Assembly (NCBI RefSeq): GCF_001625305.1
Contig: NW_017804353.1
Location: 3,539,027-3,603,026 of the forward strand
Direction: 5' to 3'
Source: Branchiostoma belcheri
Lineage: Eukaryota > Chordata > Leptocardii > Amphioxiformes > Branchiostomatidae
Length of the DNA: 64,000 nt
Part shown: positions 1 through 9,518 of the stretch, one piece after another
Layout: the number at the start of each line of letters is the position of its first letter
How positions within the stretch are numbered: the first letter of the stretch is position 1
Position numbers and translations under genes: made by a program
Notes under the pieces: generated by a model
Seen by the model: the letters and a program-made list of their open reading frames with translations, nothing else
What the model was told of the DNA's origin: nothing
Database searches by the model: none

Positions 1-1786
1 GTTCGACTCGCTCGTCCAGCCGAAGGAGCATGTCGTAGTCCTCCGGTGTCAGATCCCTCCGCTGTAGCTCGGCAACTTCCCGAAGTGCGGGGTCTACCGA
101 ATCGCTTGTGGGATCAAGCACAAGTCCGGCTGCTTGCTGGGCGCCCTGCTGTTCCACCTGGACGTCGCTAGGTGGCTCTGTTGAGACGTCAATGCCGTCC
201 AGAGGACAAGCACTTGAACAGTTCGTCAGCCACAGTGTGATGCACTGGACGTGGAACGCGTGGCCGCAGTTAAGCACCTTCTGGATCTGACCAACCTCGT
301 ACGGGTCGAAACAGATGGCGCATGGCGCGTCACTGGAGCTCTCTACTCTCACCGTTTTCAGGTCTCTTATCATTTTCGAGCTGACAGTTTTTGGGGCGAC
401 GGCGTCGTCTAGTAGCAGCAGAAGTTCGTAGTCTTCTGGTGTGAGGTCTCGATGTTGCAGGTCGACCAGCCGCTCCATGCTCTGATCTGCGGATGGCGGC
501 AGATCCTCATGTCGAAGCTCGTACTTCTGTGACTTCTGTGCCTTTCTGCGGCTTGAGTAAGTCTCGGTTCCTTTCACCTGAACAACGAGGTGGCGCAGCT
601 CCTTACAATATATCTTCCTACCGATCTTCTTCAGCTTCTTCTGAGTTTCAACTCGTTTCGAACGACTCATCTTCCTCCTGTTTTCCCGAGTGACATGCAT
701 AACATGTGCCCTCAGCAGAAAGATGACCTCATGGTATGTGAGGTTGGGGCTGAGTCCTGCTTGAATCCTCTGCAGCGCAGTGTTATGGCTGGTCTCACGT
801 GTGGTGAGAACAACTCTCTTCGTTCCCCGAGACGGGGCTGTAATATTGCGAAGACTGTCCGGAATGTACAGTTTCTGTTCATGCATGCACAGTGTCTCCT
901 TAACGCGCGTGAAGGCCCTCCTTCGCTGTCTTTGCACTTTCCTCTTCTTCTTTGTAGTGTGGACAGACCGTTCGTGCTTGCATGATTCGTCGAGGTCACG
1001 CAGCGCTGTCATGTTGGCCCGAGCGTCGGTGAAATTCTGACGGAAAACATCATCAAGAGCACTCAGCATGACGGGTGCACCGTGTGCGGTTCTGAGTCCG
1101 GGAACTATGGCGTCCTTGTGATCTTCCGCTTTCGTTTCCTGGTCGCTCTGCGCAGAGTTGTCTCTGGGTTGACTGTTGCGACGAATATGTTTCACTCTGA
1201 GTCTTTTCTCGACATTTCTTTTCTTTGCCTCAACAGCGACCTCAATATTCTCCTTCCGAACATCAATATTTGCCCTTTTAACACAAGCTACAATGACCCT
1301 CTGCCCGCCTTTATAACAGCGCTCATCCCTCAGTAGCCTTCGCGTTCTTGTACTTTTATTCTTCATACATGATCTCAGACGGAGCTTACCTCTCACGATG
1401 GTCGCAGAATCCTCGAATTCTTCGTAGCCTTCGTAGTCAGACAGTTCATGATCCGCCGCCGTGGTGTAACGTGTCGGCTCCTCTTGTGTGAAACTGTATG
1501 TCCGAGCTGGTCTCTCAATTTCAAAACTCCATAGTTCTGCAGCCGGCCTAAACTTCCTCTTCTTCTTCGCTTGTTCCTCAGGACCTTTGTCGCCACAAAT
1601 TTGGATATCTGCCGACGAAGCAACCTTGCACTCATGTTCTTTGCTGTCCTTGGGTGCCACAGACGCCATTTTGAGATGTCTTGTGTTTCTGGACAGCCCC
1701 TCCCCCTTGAGAAAGCTGCGACCGGCAGCAGTTGACCCGTCTTGTCTTGGAGACACGGAAATGCATTCAGTCGAATTGACACCCAT
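1..1786 (-). CDS. RING-H2 domain protein, partial, apparently single exon
   Basis: An uninterrupted frame of 595 codons starts at an ATG at 1786 in a good context (GCCATGG, directly after an in-frame TAG) and leaves the window at base 1 without a stop; a second in-frame ATG with an AAAATGGCG context lies at 1669. The N-terminal 400 residues are basic and low in recognisable domains. A RING-H2 finger is visible: C489-x2-C492-x14-C507-x-H509-x2-H512-x2-C515-x11-C527-x2-D530. The last ligand is Asp (CPLD), as in RBX1. A motif LQHRDLTPEDYELLLLLDD (from residue 444) precedes the RING and recurs as LQRRDLTPEDYDMLLRLDE after it, so the unit probably repeats beyond the edge. RING proteins of this type are usually E3 ubiquitin ligases; that role is inferred. 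I do not recognise the orthologue. Lack of introns over 1.8 kb is unlike its neighbours. Confidence 0.8.
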   Translation of the reverse strand, partial: MGVNSTECISVSPRQDGSTAAGRSFLKGEGLSRNTRHLKMASVAPKDSKEHECKVASSADIQICGDKGPEEQAKKKRKFRPAAELWSFEIERPARTYSFTQEEPTRYTTAADHELSDYEGYEEFEDSATIVRGKLRLRSCMKNKSTRTRRLLRDERCYKGGQRVIVACVKRANIDVRKENIEVAVEAKKRNVEKRLRVKHIRRNSQPRDNSAQSDQETKAEDHKDAIVPGLRTAHGAPVMLSALDDVFRQNFTDARANMTALRDLDESCKHERSVHTTKKKRKVQRQRRRAFTRVKETLCMHEQKLYIPDSLRNITAPSRGTKRVVLTTRETSHNTALQRIQAGLSPNLTYHEVIFLLRAHVMHVTRENRRKMSRSKRVETQKKLKKIGRKIYCKELRHLVVQVKGTETYSSRRKAQKSQKYELRHEDLPPSADQSMERLVDLQHRDLTPEDYELLLLLDDAVAPKTVSSKMIRDLKTVRVESSSDAPCAICFDPYEVGQIQKVLNCGHAFHVQCITLWLTNCSSACPLDGIDVSTEPPSDVQVEQQGAQQAAGLVLDPTSDSVDPALREVAELQRRDLTPEDYDMLLRLDERVE

Positions 1787-2497
1787 GGCCTACTTTTGTA
1801 ACGTACAAACACCCAAGTCCTAAACTATACTTAATTCTTGCTGTCCAAGCCTCGCCACGTAGAACCGAACTGTTATGTGGCTTGCAAAAGCCTGAGAAAT
1901 ACGATCAGTCACCGCTTTAAATACAACCTGACGCGATTGCACAATACACTGAAACGTATCTATGTTCACAACACCGCAGGTGTATAAAAGGAAAGTGATG
2001 TCATTGTGGCCTGTGCCTATTGGTCCACACACGGCAGCACGACCTATAACCTTATGACGTCAGTAACAACACATGGTGGGTGGGTACTACCTGGTGAATT
2101 AAGCCATCTTATCGTGCAGAAAATGGTCTTGTATCGGTGCTGGTCTTTCACATACTACCTTCGATGTTATCGGGAACACTTTGTAGTATTTCACTGGTAC
2201 CCTAGCCAGTACGTTATACTAAGGTATAATGCATGGTTCCTCTTTTGTGGATAATCATATAACGTTACACTGAACTATCCCAAAAATATAGTCGATAGAC
2301 CCTATACTATTAATGTACAAATTTCAGTATCTGGATAAAAGTCTGTCATATTCAAAAGAGCAAGCAGTGATGTAAAACAATTGTATATATGGTAACTGTG
2401 TCAACAGCGTCAACACTACATTATTTACTTCTCTTAAATTTGTTTACGTGGTTACGCATGAGTGACAAGCCTGACCCAACCGGGCATGGAACTGCCG
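1787..2497. other. Intergenic, no gene seen
   Basis: AT-rich spacer between the 5' end of the RING gene and the 3' end of PET117. It should hold the promoter of the RING gene and the 3' UTR of PET117. No coding exon, RNA gene or clear repeat was seen. Confidence 0.5.
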
Positions 2498-2740
2498 CTA
2501 TCTTCCCGCCTCCTCCCCAGCCGTCTGTCTGTCCCGTTCCTCCTCATATTTCTTGGTGAGTTCTATCTGTTCCACCTGCAGACGGATATTGTGTCTCCGC
2601 CTGGCCTCCCTCTCCATGTCCCTGACCGGGCCCTGTCTCATGCGTTCCCGGTCCCGCACCTGGCTGTAGTGAATGTACCCGATGATTCCCAGACTTGTGA
2701 CCACGCAGCCGCCGAAAAATAACTTAGCAGGAAGCGACAT
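2498..2740 (-). CDS. PET117: PET117, cytochrome c oxidase assembly factor
   Basis: An 80-residue single-exon protein. Residues 5-22 form a hydrophobic N-terminal segment, followed by the charged sequence QVRDRERMRQGPVRDMERE and then NIRLQVEQIELTKKYEEERD, which matches the PET117 pattern (vertebrate PET117 is 81 residues). PET117 is an inner-membrane/matrix protein needed for complex IV assembly. I chose the ATG at 2740 because it gives the family length; an in-frame ATG at 2824 would add 28 Arg-rich residues and is probably 5' leader. It is head to head with TSEN15. Confidence 0.88.
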   Translation of the reverse strand: MSLPAKLFFGGCVVTSLGIIGYIHYSQVRDRERMRQGPVRDMEREARRRHNIRLQVEQIELTKKYEEERDRQTAGEEAGR

Positions 2741-3095
2741 CTTGGTCCTTCGACGTCTCGTCCTCCTGGGAACTGTTTGGGTGACGCAATAGTCGAGAAA
2801 AATCGCCGTTTTGTAGGTTTCCACGTGTTGTGCAATCTTGTCCTTCGATGATCGATGATCGGCGCGTCCCTAGTTACCTTTGACCTCTTACATCATAGAC
2901 GAACCCACTCTAATTCGCAGGGAAGCTCAAGCGAAATTTTACTTATATGTTCTTACTGAATGCAATAAACTGATTAGCAAGTCCTGCACAGTTAAAATTA
3001 TTTATATCTAAAAACTGTGAACATTAAACAAGATTATTATAGAGAAAAAGTTTCATTATGAAGAGTTACTGACAATAAGTACCCCTACCAAAGTA
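2741..3095. promoter_or_regulatory. Divergent promoter PET117 / TSEN15
   Basis: About 355 bp separate the two start codons, which point away from each other, so both genes probably share this promoter. No TATA box is evident for either gene. The second ATG of TSEN15 (3120) sits in AAGATGGCGTC, a match to the YY1 initiator-type motif. Confidence 0.5.
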
Positions 3096-4831
3096 ATGGT
3101 GTCCTCCAAAAGGTGCAAGATGGCGTCGAGCGAAGAAAATAAACCGCGTGCAGACGAACTGACGTCGTTACTGGAGCACCCGAAGGTAAATAGCGCGAAA
3201 TAACAGTCAGCAAATACAGACCGGAATCGCCAGTTAACACAGCAAGCATGACTTCCATGCTAGCTAGTACTATGCGACAGTGGTTTGCATGATGTGGGGT
3301 GGGAGGTGGGCAAAACATGTAGCCGCATGCACGTATATAGCAGTGAGGTTCAAGCGCCGTTACATGTCTGTCAACTATAAAATTTAATTTGCACACTATG
3401 CACAACAATGACGAGGATCTTAGCATTGAAATCAATCTGTGCTGGTTAACGTCGTTGTGAAATAATGGCTGTACTTCATGTTATAACACCGAAACGAAAT
3501 TGGGACTTACCCGAATCTTTGCTTGACTCCTTCAAGCATCCTGACCATTTTCATGGAAATTGGACCCGGCTACTTCTGACACGTGACGTCAAGAACATGT
3601 GATTTTAGCAGCGGGCCATACTAGTATTTGACAGGTAACCTGTGTATTCCGGTAATTAGCTATAGGCGGATCGCATACAGCCTTCCTGGAGATGGTATCA
3701 CTTAGCCAACGTATCATAATCAATTTCTTTTGTTTTGCAGTACAAGGAAATGGTGGCTTATGGGTTTAACAACCAGGAACAAGTTCAGGTCGCCATGCTG
3801 GTGTACCTGTACCTCTCAGAAGGTATTGTATCCAAATCTTTTATCAAAGCAAATTAGGACATTCTATCACGTTGTTGAAGCTCCTTGATTAAAGTAATTG
3901 TAACATACATATCTTCACAGGCCATATATGCTCAATGTGCTAAATTAAATGTATAACGAATTCTATAGATTTGCAGTAATTCTGCACCATTCAGGTTCAA
4001 GGCTATAGCTAGAGGACGATTTTTGCTTTTTTTCAGCCAAGCAGTGGTCAGAACTGGACATCCAGCCCTGTCCAGCCCTACAGTTGGTGACCCTGTACGG
4101 CCGCCCGACACAGGCTGAGGACATGCAGGTGTTGGTGCCACTCGGGAAACAAACAGATCTCAGTCCACAGAGGTATGAATTTATATAGATGATGTTACAG
4201 TCTCTCTGTCATGTGAAGTGGTACCAATCAAAAACAATTGGATGCTAGTTGCCACAGTACTACATGATATTTTACATATTGTATTTCATTTAATCCATGA
4301 GTCACCAGTATTTCCTCTTTTCTATACCTCTATGTTATGTCCTAAAATGTAGTTCAAATTTTCAACTATCACCACTCTCTCATGATCAGACTGGTTTCTG
4401 CCAAGGGACACATACATGTAACATAACAACAGTGAATTCTGTCATCTACACAATTATAAATATGGCACTGTTAAGGTGTAATGCACCAAAAATATATCTA
4501 AGCTATAAATGTTAAACTGCCAAATGTGTACCCCATAGATACATCACAGTACCTCAACCACAACAACCAAAATCTTGAGTCTTGTGACTATTTATTTCCC
4601 TCCAGGTTACGAGACTTCCTGACCCATGTCCCACGTCCACAGGATGAACTGAAGCTGGAGGAACCAGACTTAATGACAAGGACAGTAACTCTTGCCATAT
4701 GTGACACAGACTCCACAATCACATTCTACAGAATTACAGATGGATTTGTTCCCCCGGACCCTCCAGAAATTGTTGCAGAGAAAAAAGCAAAGAAGAGACA
4801 ATGGAAGAAAAGAAAGGGACAAAGAACTTAA
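3096..4831 (+). CDS. TSEN15: TSEN15, tRNA-splicing endonuclease subunit
   Basis: Four exons: 3096-3185, 3741-3822, 4037-4172, 4606-4831, all with GT-AG junctions and compatible phases, giving 177 residues (human TSEN15 is 171). The segment LAICDTDSTITFYRITDGF with VPPDPP near the C-terminus is the hallmark TSEN15 ending; the middle exon carries PALQLVTLYGRPTQAEDMQV, like the family core. TSEN15 is a structural, non-catalytic subunit that dimerises with TSEN34 in the nuclear tRNA-intron endonuclease. The tail KKAKKRQWKKRKGQRT is a basic extension not present in the human protein. Start choice: the first ATG (3096) gives MVSSKRCKMASSEE; initiation at the second, better-context ATG (3120) is equally possible. 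Confidence 0.9.
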
Positions 4832-5151
4832 CATTAATCTTAAGAATTAATTCAACTTCATTTCTCAATGCATTTCTGTATGAAAGACTGAGATGTGGTG
4901 TGTGCAATATCTACAGTAAGTTTTTTTAATACTAGTACAATGTGATTTGACGAGCTTTGACTAACAGTGGCACATTTTTTGGGAGGTAATAAATTATTGT
5001 GACTACTCCTACCTGGCTAGTTATTTCTTATGGCACCTAAAATACTTTCCTTGTAATCATCATAAATATCTTCAATGTTGTTGTCAAATTACTCCTTTTC
5101 ATTATTCACACATTTTCTAAAATGATTAAAAGAGAGTATTTGCCACTGCAA
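4832..5151. other. Convergent 3' ends of TSEN15 and SelJ-1
   Basis: TSEN15 has an AATAAA at 4988-4993, 157 bases after its stop. On the opposite strand the SelJ-1 3' UTR passes its SECIS (5152-5234) and has an ATTAAA candidate signal near 4925-4930. The two transcripts therefore probably overlap tail to tail by tens of bases. Confidence 0.45.
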
Positions 5152-5234
5152 CTACTGTCTGTCTTTTCTCCAGTTTCTGGTCTTCACAGTTGCAGTGATT
5201 TTAGCCAGATACTATCATCATGCACAGACAGTAG
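5152..5234 (-). promoter_or_regulatory. SECIS element, type 2, in SelJ-1 3' UTR
   Basis: Lies 46 bases after the SelJ-1 stop. Read on the minus strand: helix 1 is CUACUGUCUGU pairing perfectly (11 bp) with ACAGACAGUAG; the 5' core is AUGA (5218-5215) and the 3' core is GGAG (5171-5168), giving the tandem G.A pairs of the SECIS quartet; helix 2 is AGUAUCUGG with CCAGAAACU (8 of 9 pairs, one A.A). The apical AAAA (5202-5199) lies 12 bases after AUGA, the normal spacing, and is followed by a mini-stem UCAC/GUGA closing UGCAACU, which makes it the form 2 type. Folding was done by eye. Confidence 0.85.
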
Positions 5235-5279
5235 GCCACAGGATGGACACACACTGTGTTCTCAACCTGCTTCATTTGT

Positions 5280-8200
5280 TTACAACATACAAGATCTGCA
5301 GCTAACAACACGATTAGCCAGCTCCAACACTTGTTGATAACGAAACGTTTTAGCTTTCCAGTCAGCAGGGATGCCTTCAACGCCCACCTTTCAAAAGAGG
5401 AAAAATGAAATATCAATATGGATATTACACAGTGGATACCATTTTTGCACAGTTTTCCCTTTTGAAATCATCAACTGATAATTAAGTATTTATCTGTTAT
5501 ACATAAGCAGGAGCCATAAATGATCAAGTACAATGGATGAAAGAAATTCAAGATATTGTCTCTGCAAAAATATGGGCCCTCCTAGAGCAACCCACAGGAA
5601 ATATTGAAAAATGCCCTCAGGCGATACATATTTCCTGGCTAAAGACATTAACAAACAAACAAAATGAGTTATGATAAATATCAATTCATTAACAACTGAA
5701 TGAGAGGGGCCCACCTGTGCACCGAAGCACGCCCCAATGATAGAGGACCTGCTGGCGTTACACCCTCCTGCCCTGATAGTGGCACGGACGGCTGACACAT
5801 AGTCCCTACCAGTCACAACACCATGGACTGCTGACTGCAGGGACTTAGGCAAATCTACAGGGATGAGAATGTTTATGTGTGTGTATGTGTGTGTGTGTGT
5901 GTGTGTGTGTAAGTGTGTGTATGTGTTTGTGTGTGTGTATTCCTTTTAGAAGTTTTACTTAACGAAAACTGAATGTATTCCTGTCATTTCAAGCAGTATC
6001 ATATTGTATTTTTACCAGCATAAAAAATGACAGACAAAGAACAGATTGTATTTTTAGTAATATGTTTTGATTGACAAAACACAGTACTCTCATAATGACT
6101 AGTACCAAAATAACACTTAAGGTCAGAGCTCTATCCTTACGTCAGTTGTTTGAGAAGACCGTGGTGACAACCTTCCTGTGCTGACCGCCCGTGTTGTCCA
6201 GTACTTTATGCAGGAAGCTGACCATAGCCTGGTCCAGATCAGTCGGGTTCTCCCGGTCTGGTTTCCTCATCTCCTCCATCACTGTCTCTATCACTCTGTC
6301 TTTCCTCCCATGGAGGATGAACTGTTCCAGTATCCTAGGGAAAGGTCAAGTAGGAATAGAATTAGAAGGTCGGACACCTGTGCTGCAGTGCAATGTGAAC
6401 CAGTAAGAATTGCCCTGAGGAAGGTGACAGACGGTCACTGAAAGGTCAACTGAATAAAAAGACTTGGTTGTGTTAAGTCTTTTTACTCCATGACTTACCA
6501 ACCTGATGACACTATTCACAGATAGAAGGTCAGTTTGCTTTGCACTTTCAATGTTATTAGTTTTACAAATGCACTGTCTTCTCATATACTCTTGTTATTC
6601 TCATTGATATTTTACATTATTTTGCAAAACAATTCCTGCTTCTTCTCCTAAACTTTTCTACAACTCATTACTTCACCAATTTATGCTTTTGTGTGAATGA
6701 TGTTCAGTACCCAATTGGAAACAGACTTGAAACTCTCACACCATGCCTGCTAATATTACATTTCCTCCCATACCTGGCAGTAGTGAGTCCTGCCACCACA
6801 GCAGTGTCAGAGTTCTGGGTCACCCTGAGAGCATCTTCAACCTTCTCTAACATACAGGGCTGTCCTGCATACAGGGCAACCAACGGGGCAACTTTGGTGG
6901 CACCGTCAACCTGGTCATCCTTCTTAGACCCTGGAGGAGAAAAGAAAATTTACAAATGCATGTGTCACAAGTACACACAGATGCTTGTCTGTTACTGTCA
7001 TTATTGATCTGACTATACATTGATTTAACAGTAATGTATATGCACTGAGGATAAAAAAATCCAAAGTATGGAAACTAGTATGATAATGATAAATATGCCT
7101 AACCTGTATCATCCTTCCCTGCCTCTATATTTTTAAGGAAGTCTTTAATGCTGAAGTGTCTCCATGAACCGTGGATGGGGTAGGATTTCTTCAAGCCTGA
7201 AAAGGGAAACATACTTATACACTTAACTTTTCATTCTTCACTTCAGTCAACCTAACTACATAGAAACTGACTTGAAGTTCATAAATGCAATATACAAGGA
7301 ATTTAGATTCCTGTCAGCAGCACACATACATGTGGGGTAACCTGAAATCCAGACTTTCCTGTTGGTTGTGTTGGAACTAGGCCTGGAGCCAAAGAGCTGA
7401 CAGTATAGCCCTGGATGAGTCCAAATTCTAGGTTACATGTAAGGCTATGGTAGAACCTGCACATTACCTCCATGGGGCTTGTATTCAGAATTCTGAGTGT
7501 CATCATAGTCCGTTCCTGGCCCAAACATTCGATAAGTCCTCTGCTTTAGATCAGCAATGTCAAGACCTGAAATAAAATTGCAAATTGCATTGAATTTTAT
7601 GCTGTATTTCAGTCTTCTGAGATCTAACACTGTCATCAACAGTTTTAGCCCATTTTTTCATTACTTTGTACCACTGTGCAAGATGTCTGAAGTTAAAATT
7701 TCAGTTCTTAGCCCACTCAAACATTCAATATCCTCCCCATTGCACTTGCTTGGACATGTCTGAGTTTGTATAAGTAGAATAGTATAAACAATTTATTAAA
7801 ATGTCTGTGTAAATGTAAAATGTATACAGAGTAAATGAAATAGTGCATCTTCTCTCACCCTGACATTCTGCCAATGACTCCAGTATGACATACGCCTGGT
7901 CCCCGTAACAGCTGTTCCTCCCTGTGTCTATCCTGTAGTACGGGTTAGCTGAGGGCTGGTGGAACTCTGGTGTCTCCACACGGCCTATGAGGGAGTCTAA
8001 CTTCTGTAGGTTGTAGATCCAATGAAGAGGCTGGGCTGGTTCAATTCAAACAGGATAGGAAATTGAGTAAAACATTTTAAAGCCCTCATAAAAAAGGCTT
8101 ATATCATCAGAATATAATGTTAATTGGCTTGATCATATTAGATCATAGCAGGGAGTCACTTGATTTTCTTCTATTTTAGACTGAAAAAATTATTTATCGT

Positions 8201-8546
8201 TTCTGGGAGTTTCAAATGTGTTGTAAATAACATCACACTGAGCCATGTGGTTACGGCACATTCACCCTGAGGCGTCGCCAAAAATGCAGCCCCGGAAAAC
8301 CAGTAGTCAACACCGCACATCTACTTGGAGATTACAATGACTAAGCAATGTGTCTATTTACATAGTGGTCGTGCAGACTGTATATGGTGCCTTCTTTTAC
8401 GTGTAATCAGCAAATTTCATGAACGACCATTTACCGATGAAACCAAATTTGTCTCATATTGCCATGATGGTAATTTTGTTACCTGAGGCATCGGCAACAG
8501 CGGCTCCCACGATAGCCCCCACAGCACGTTCGGCGACTGTGGCCAT
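5280..8546 (-). CDS. SELENOJ: Selenoprotein J (SelJ-1), ADP-ribosylglycohydrolase/J1-crystallin family, UGA-encoded Sec
   Basis: Eight exons (minus): 8483-8546, 7859-8035, 7468-7566, 7104-7196, 6774-6930, 6141-6334, 5715-5854, 5280-5387; all GT-AG, phases consistent, 343 residues counting Sec. It begins MATVAERAVGAIVGAAVADA, the ADP-ribosylglycohydrolase start, and later has YGDQAYVILESLAECQG and YVSAVRATIRAGG. A TGA at 6144-6142, the last full codon of exon 6, is in frame; exons 7 and 8 continue the family alignment, the paralogue SelJ-2 has TGT (Cys) at exactly this position (VFSNN-U versus VFGSS-C), and a SECIS lies in the 3' UTR. SelJ is known from ray-finned fish and sea urchin; its function is unclear and it may be structural or enzymatic. 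One oddity: AGGCNASR, where SelJ-2 and J1-crystallins have AGGDN. Confidence 0.9.
5874..5940. repeat. (TG)n microsatellite
   Basis: Imperfect GT dinucleotide run with occasional TATG/TTTG interruptions, in intron 6 of SelJ-1. Confidence 0.9.
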
Positions 8547-9518
8547 CACGCCCCAGGACAGAAGCCGGCAGGGCCCCTCGGTATAAAGCTTACGTCTATG
8601 TATTGATAGTGAAGCTCTATGTTACCCTGAAGTCCCTAATGTCTTGCCATATTAATCAAGACATACATAGCACTACCGGGACCGGAACACAACACTGTGA
8701 CACAGTGACCCCGTTATACAATTTACAACACTTAATGTTACACAACAATCCGGCCACTCTGCTGGGGCGGCTGTTGTGAAGCGCTGACTAGTGAACAATG
8801 ATGGTACTGCAGGCAAGACCGCAAATAATGACCCAGCATTTTAATAAAATTGCAACCTAGTACAAACGTAACTATGTACTGATTGAGGCATTTATACTGA
8901 TGATAAGTGCACTGTGTTAATTCTTAGTTCATAGCAAATACTTTAAACATCTTTAAGGTGAATTAGAGCTTTAAGATTTATGCAAAGCATCTGACTACAT
9001 TTGTTGTATCAAGTCATGTTTTCTAGTATTCATGTCACTGTGATAGTTACTGCAGCTCAGTGGTCATTCAAAAATTGAGATAAAGATAACTGATTTATTT
9101 TGTCTTCAGATAAGAAAATTGCAACTAATACAATAAAAGTCTACATCTTGACGTATTCAATACAATAGAACCTCTGAAACCATATCATCTCTGCAAGAAT
9201 AAAAATGACACAAAAGTCATATATTAATTACTCCATTCATTCATTTGGTCATTCATTCATTCATTTGGTCATTCATTCATTCATTTGGTCAATCATTCAT
9301 TTGGTCAATCATTCATTTGGTCATTCATTCATTTGGTCATTCATTCATTCATTTGGTCAATCATTCATTTGGTCATTCATTCATTCATTTGGTCATTCAT
9401 TCATTCATTTGGTCAATCATTCATTTGGTCAATCATTCATTTGGTCATTCATTCATTCATTTGACATTTGGTCATTCATTCATTTGGTCATTCATACATT
9501 CATTCACTCCTTTATCGA
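8547..9518. other. Intergenic: SelJ-1 promoter and 3' flank of the TPR gene
   Basis: Holds the 5' flank of SelJ-1, a stretch with no recognised features, an AATAAA on the minus strand (9099-9094) that could end the TPR gene transcript, and the minisatellite at 9233-9507. No coding exon was seen. Confidence 0.5.
9233..9507. repeat. Minisatellite of TTCATTTGGTCA-type units
   Basis: Tandem units of ATTCATTTGGTCA with a variable number of extra ATTC tetramers (about 12 to 20 bases per unit). It lies in the 3' UTR/flank of the TPR gene and creates two long spurious plus-strand frames of HSFGHSFIHL repeats. Confidence 0.9.

Noticed and set aside
1979..1990. TATA box (TATAAAAGG) for a plus-strand gene
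   Set aside because: No plus-strand coding exon follows, and the RING gene lies on the other strand.
5144..5197. The 10-bp perfect hairpin as the SECIS itself
   Set aside because: Its loop has no AUGA/AA/GA arrangement with correct spacing; the overlapping 83-base fold fits the SECIS model far better.
6142..6144. TGA in SelJ-1 exon 6 as the normal stop codon
   Set aside because: Two further exons continue the family alignment, the paralogue has Cys at the same codon, and a SECIS is present.
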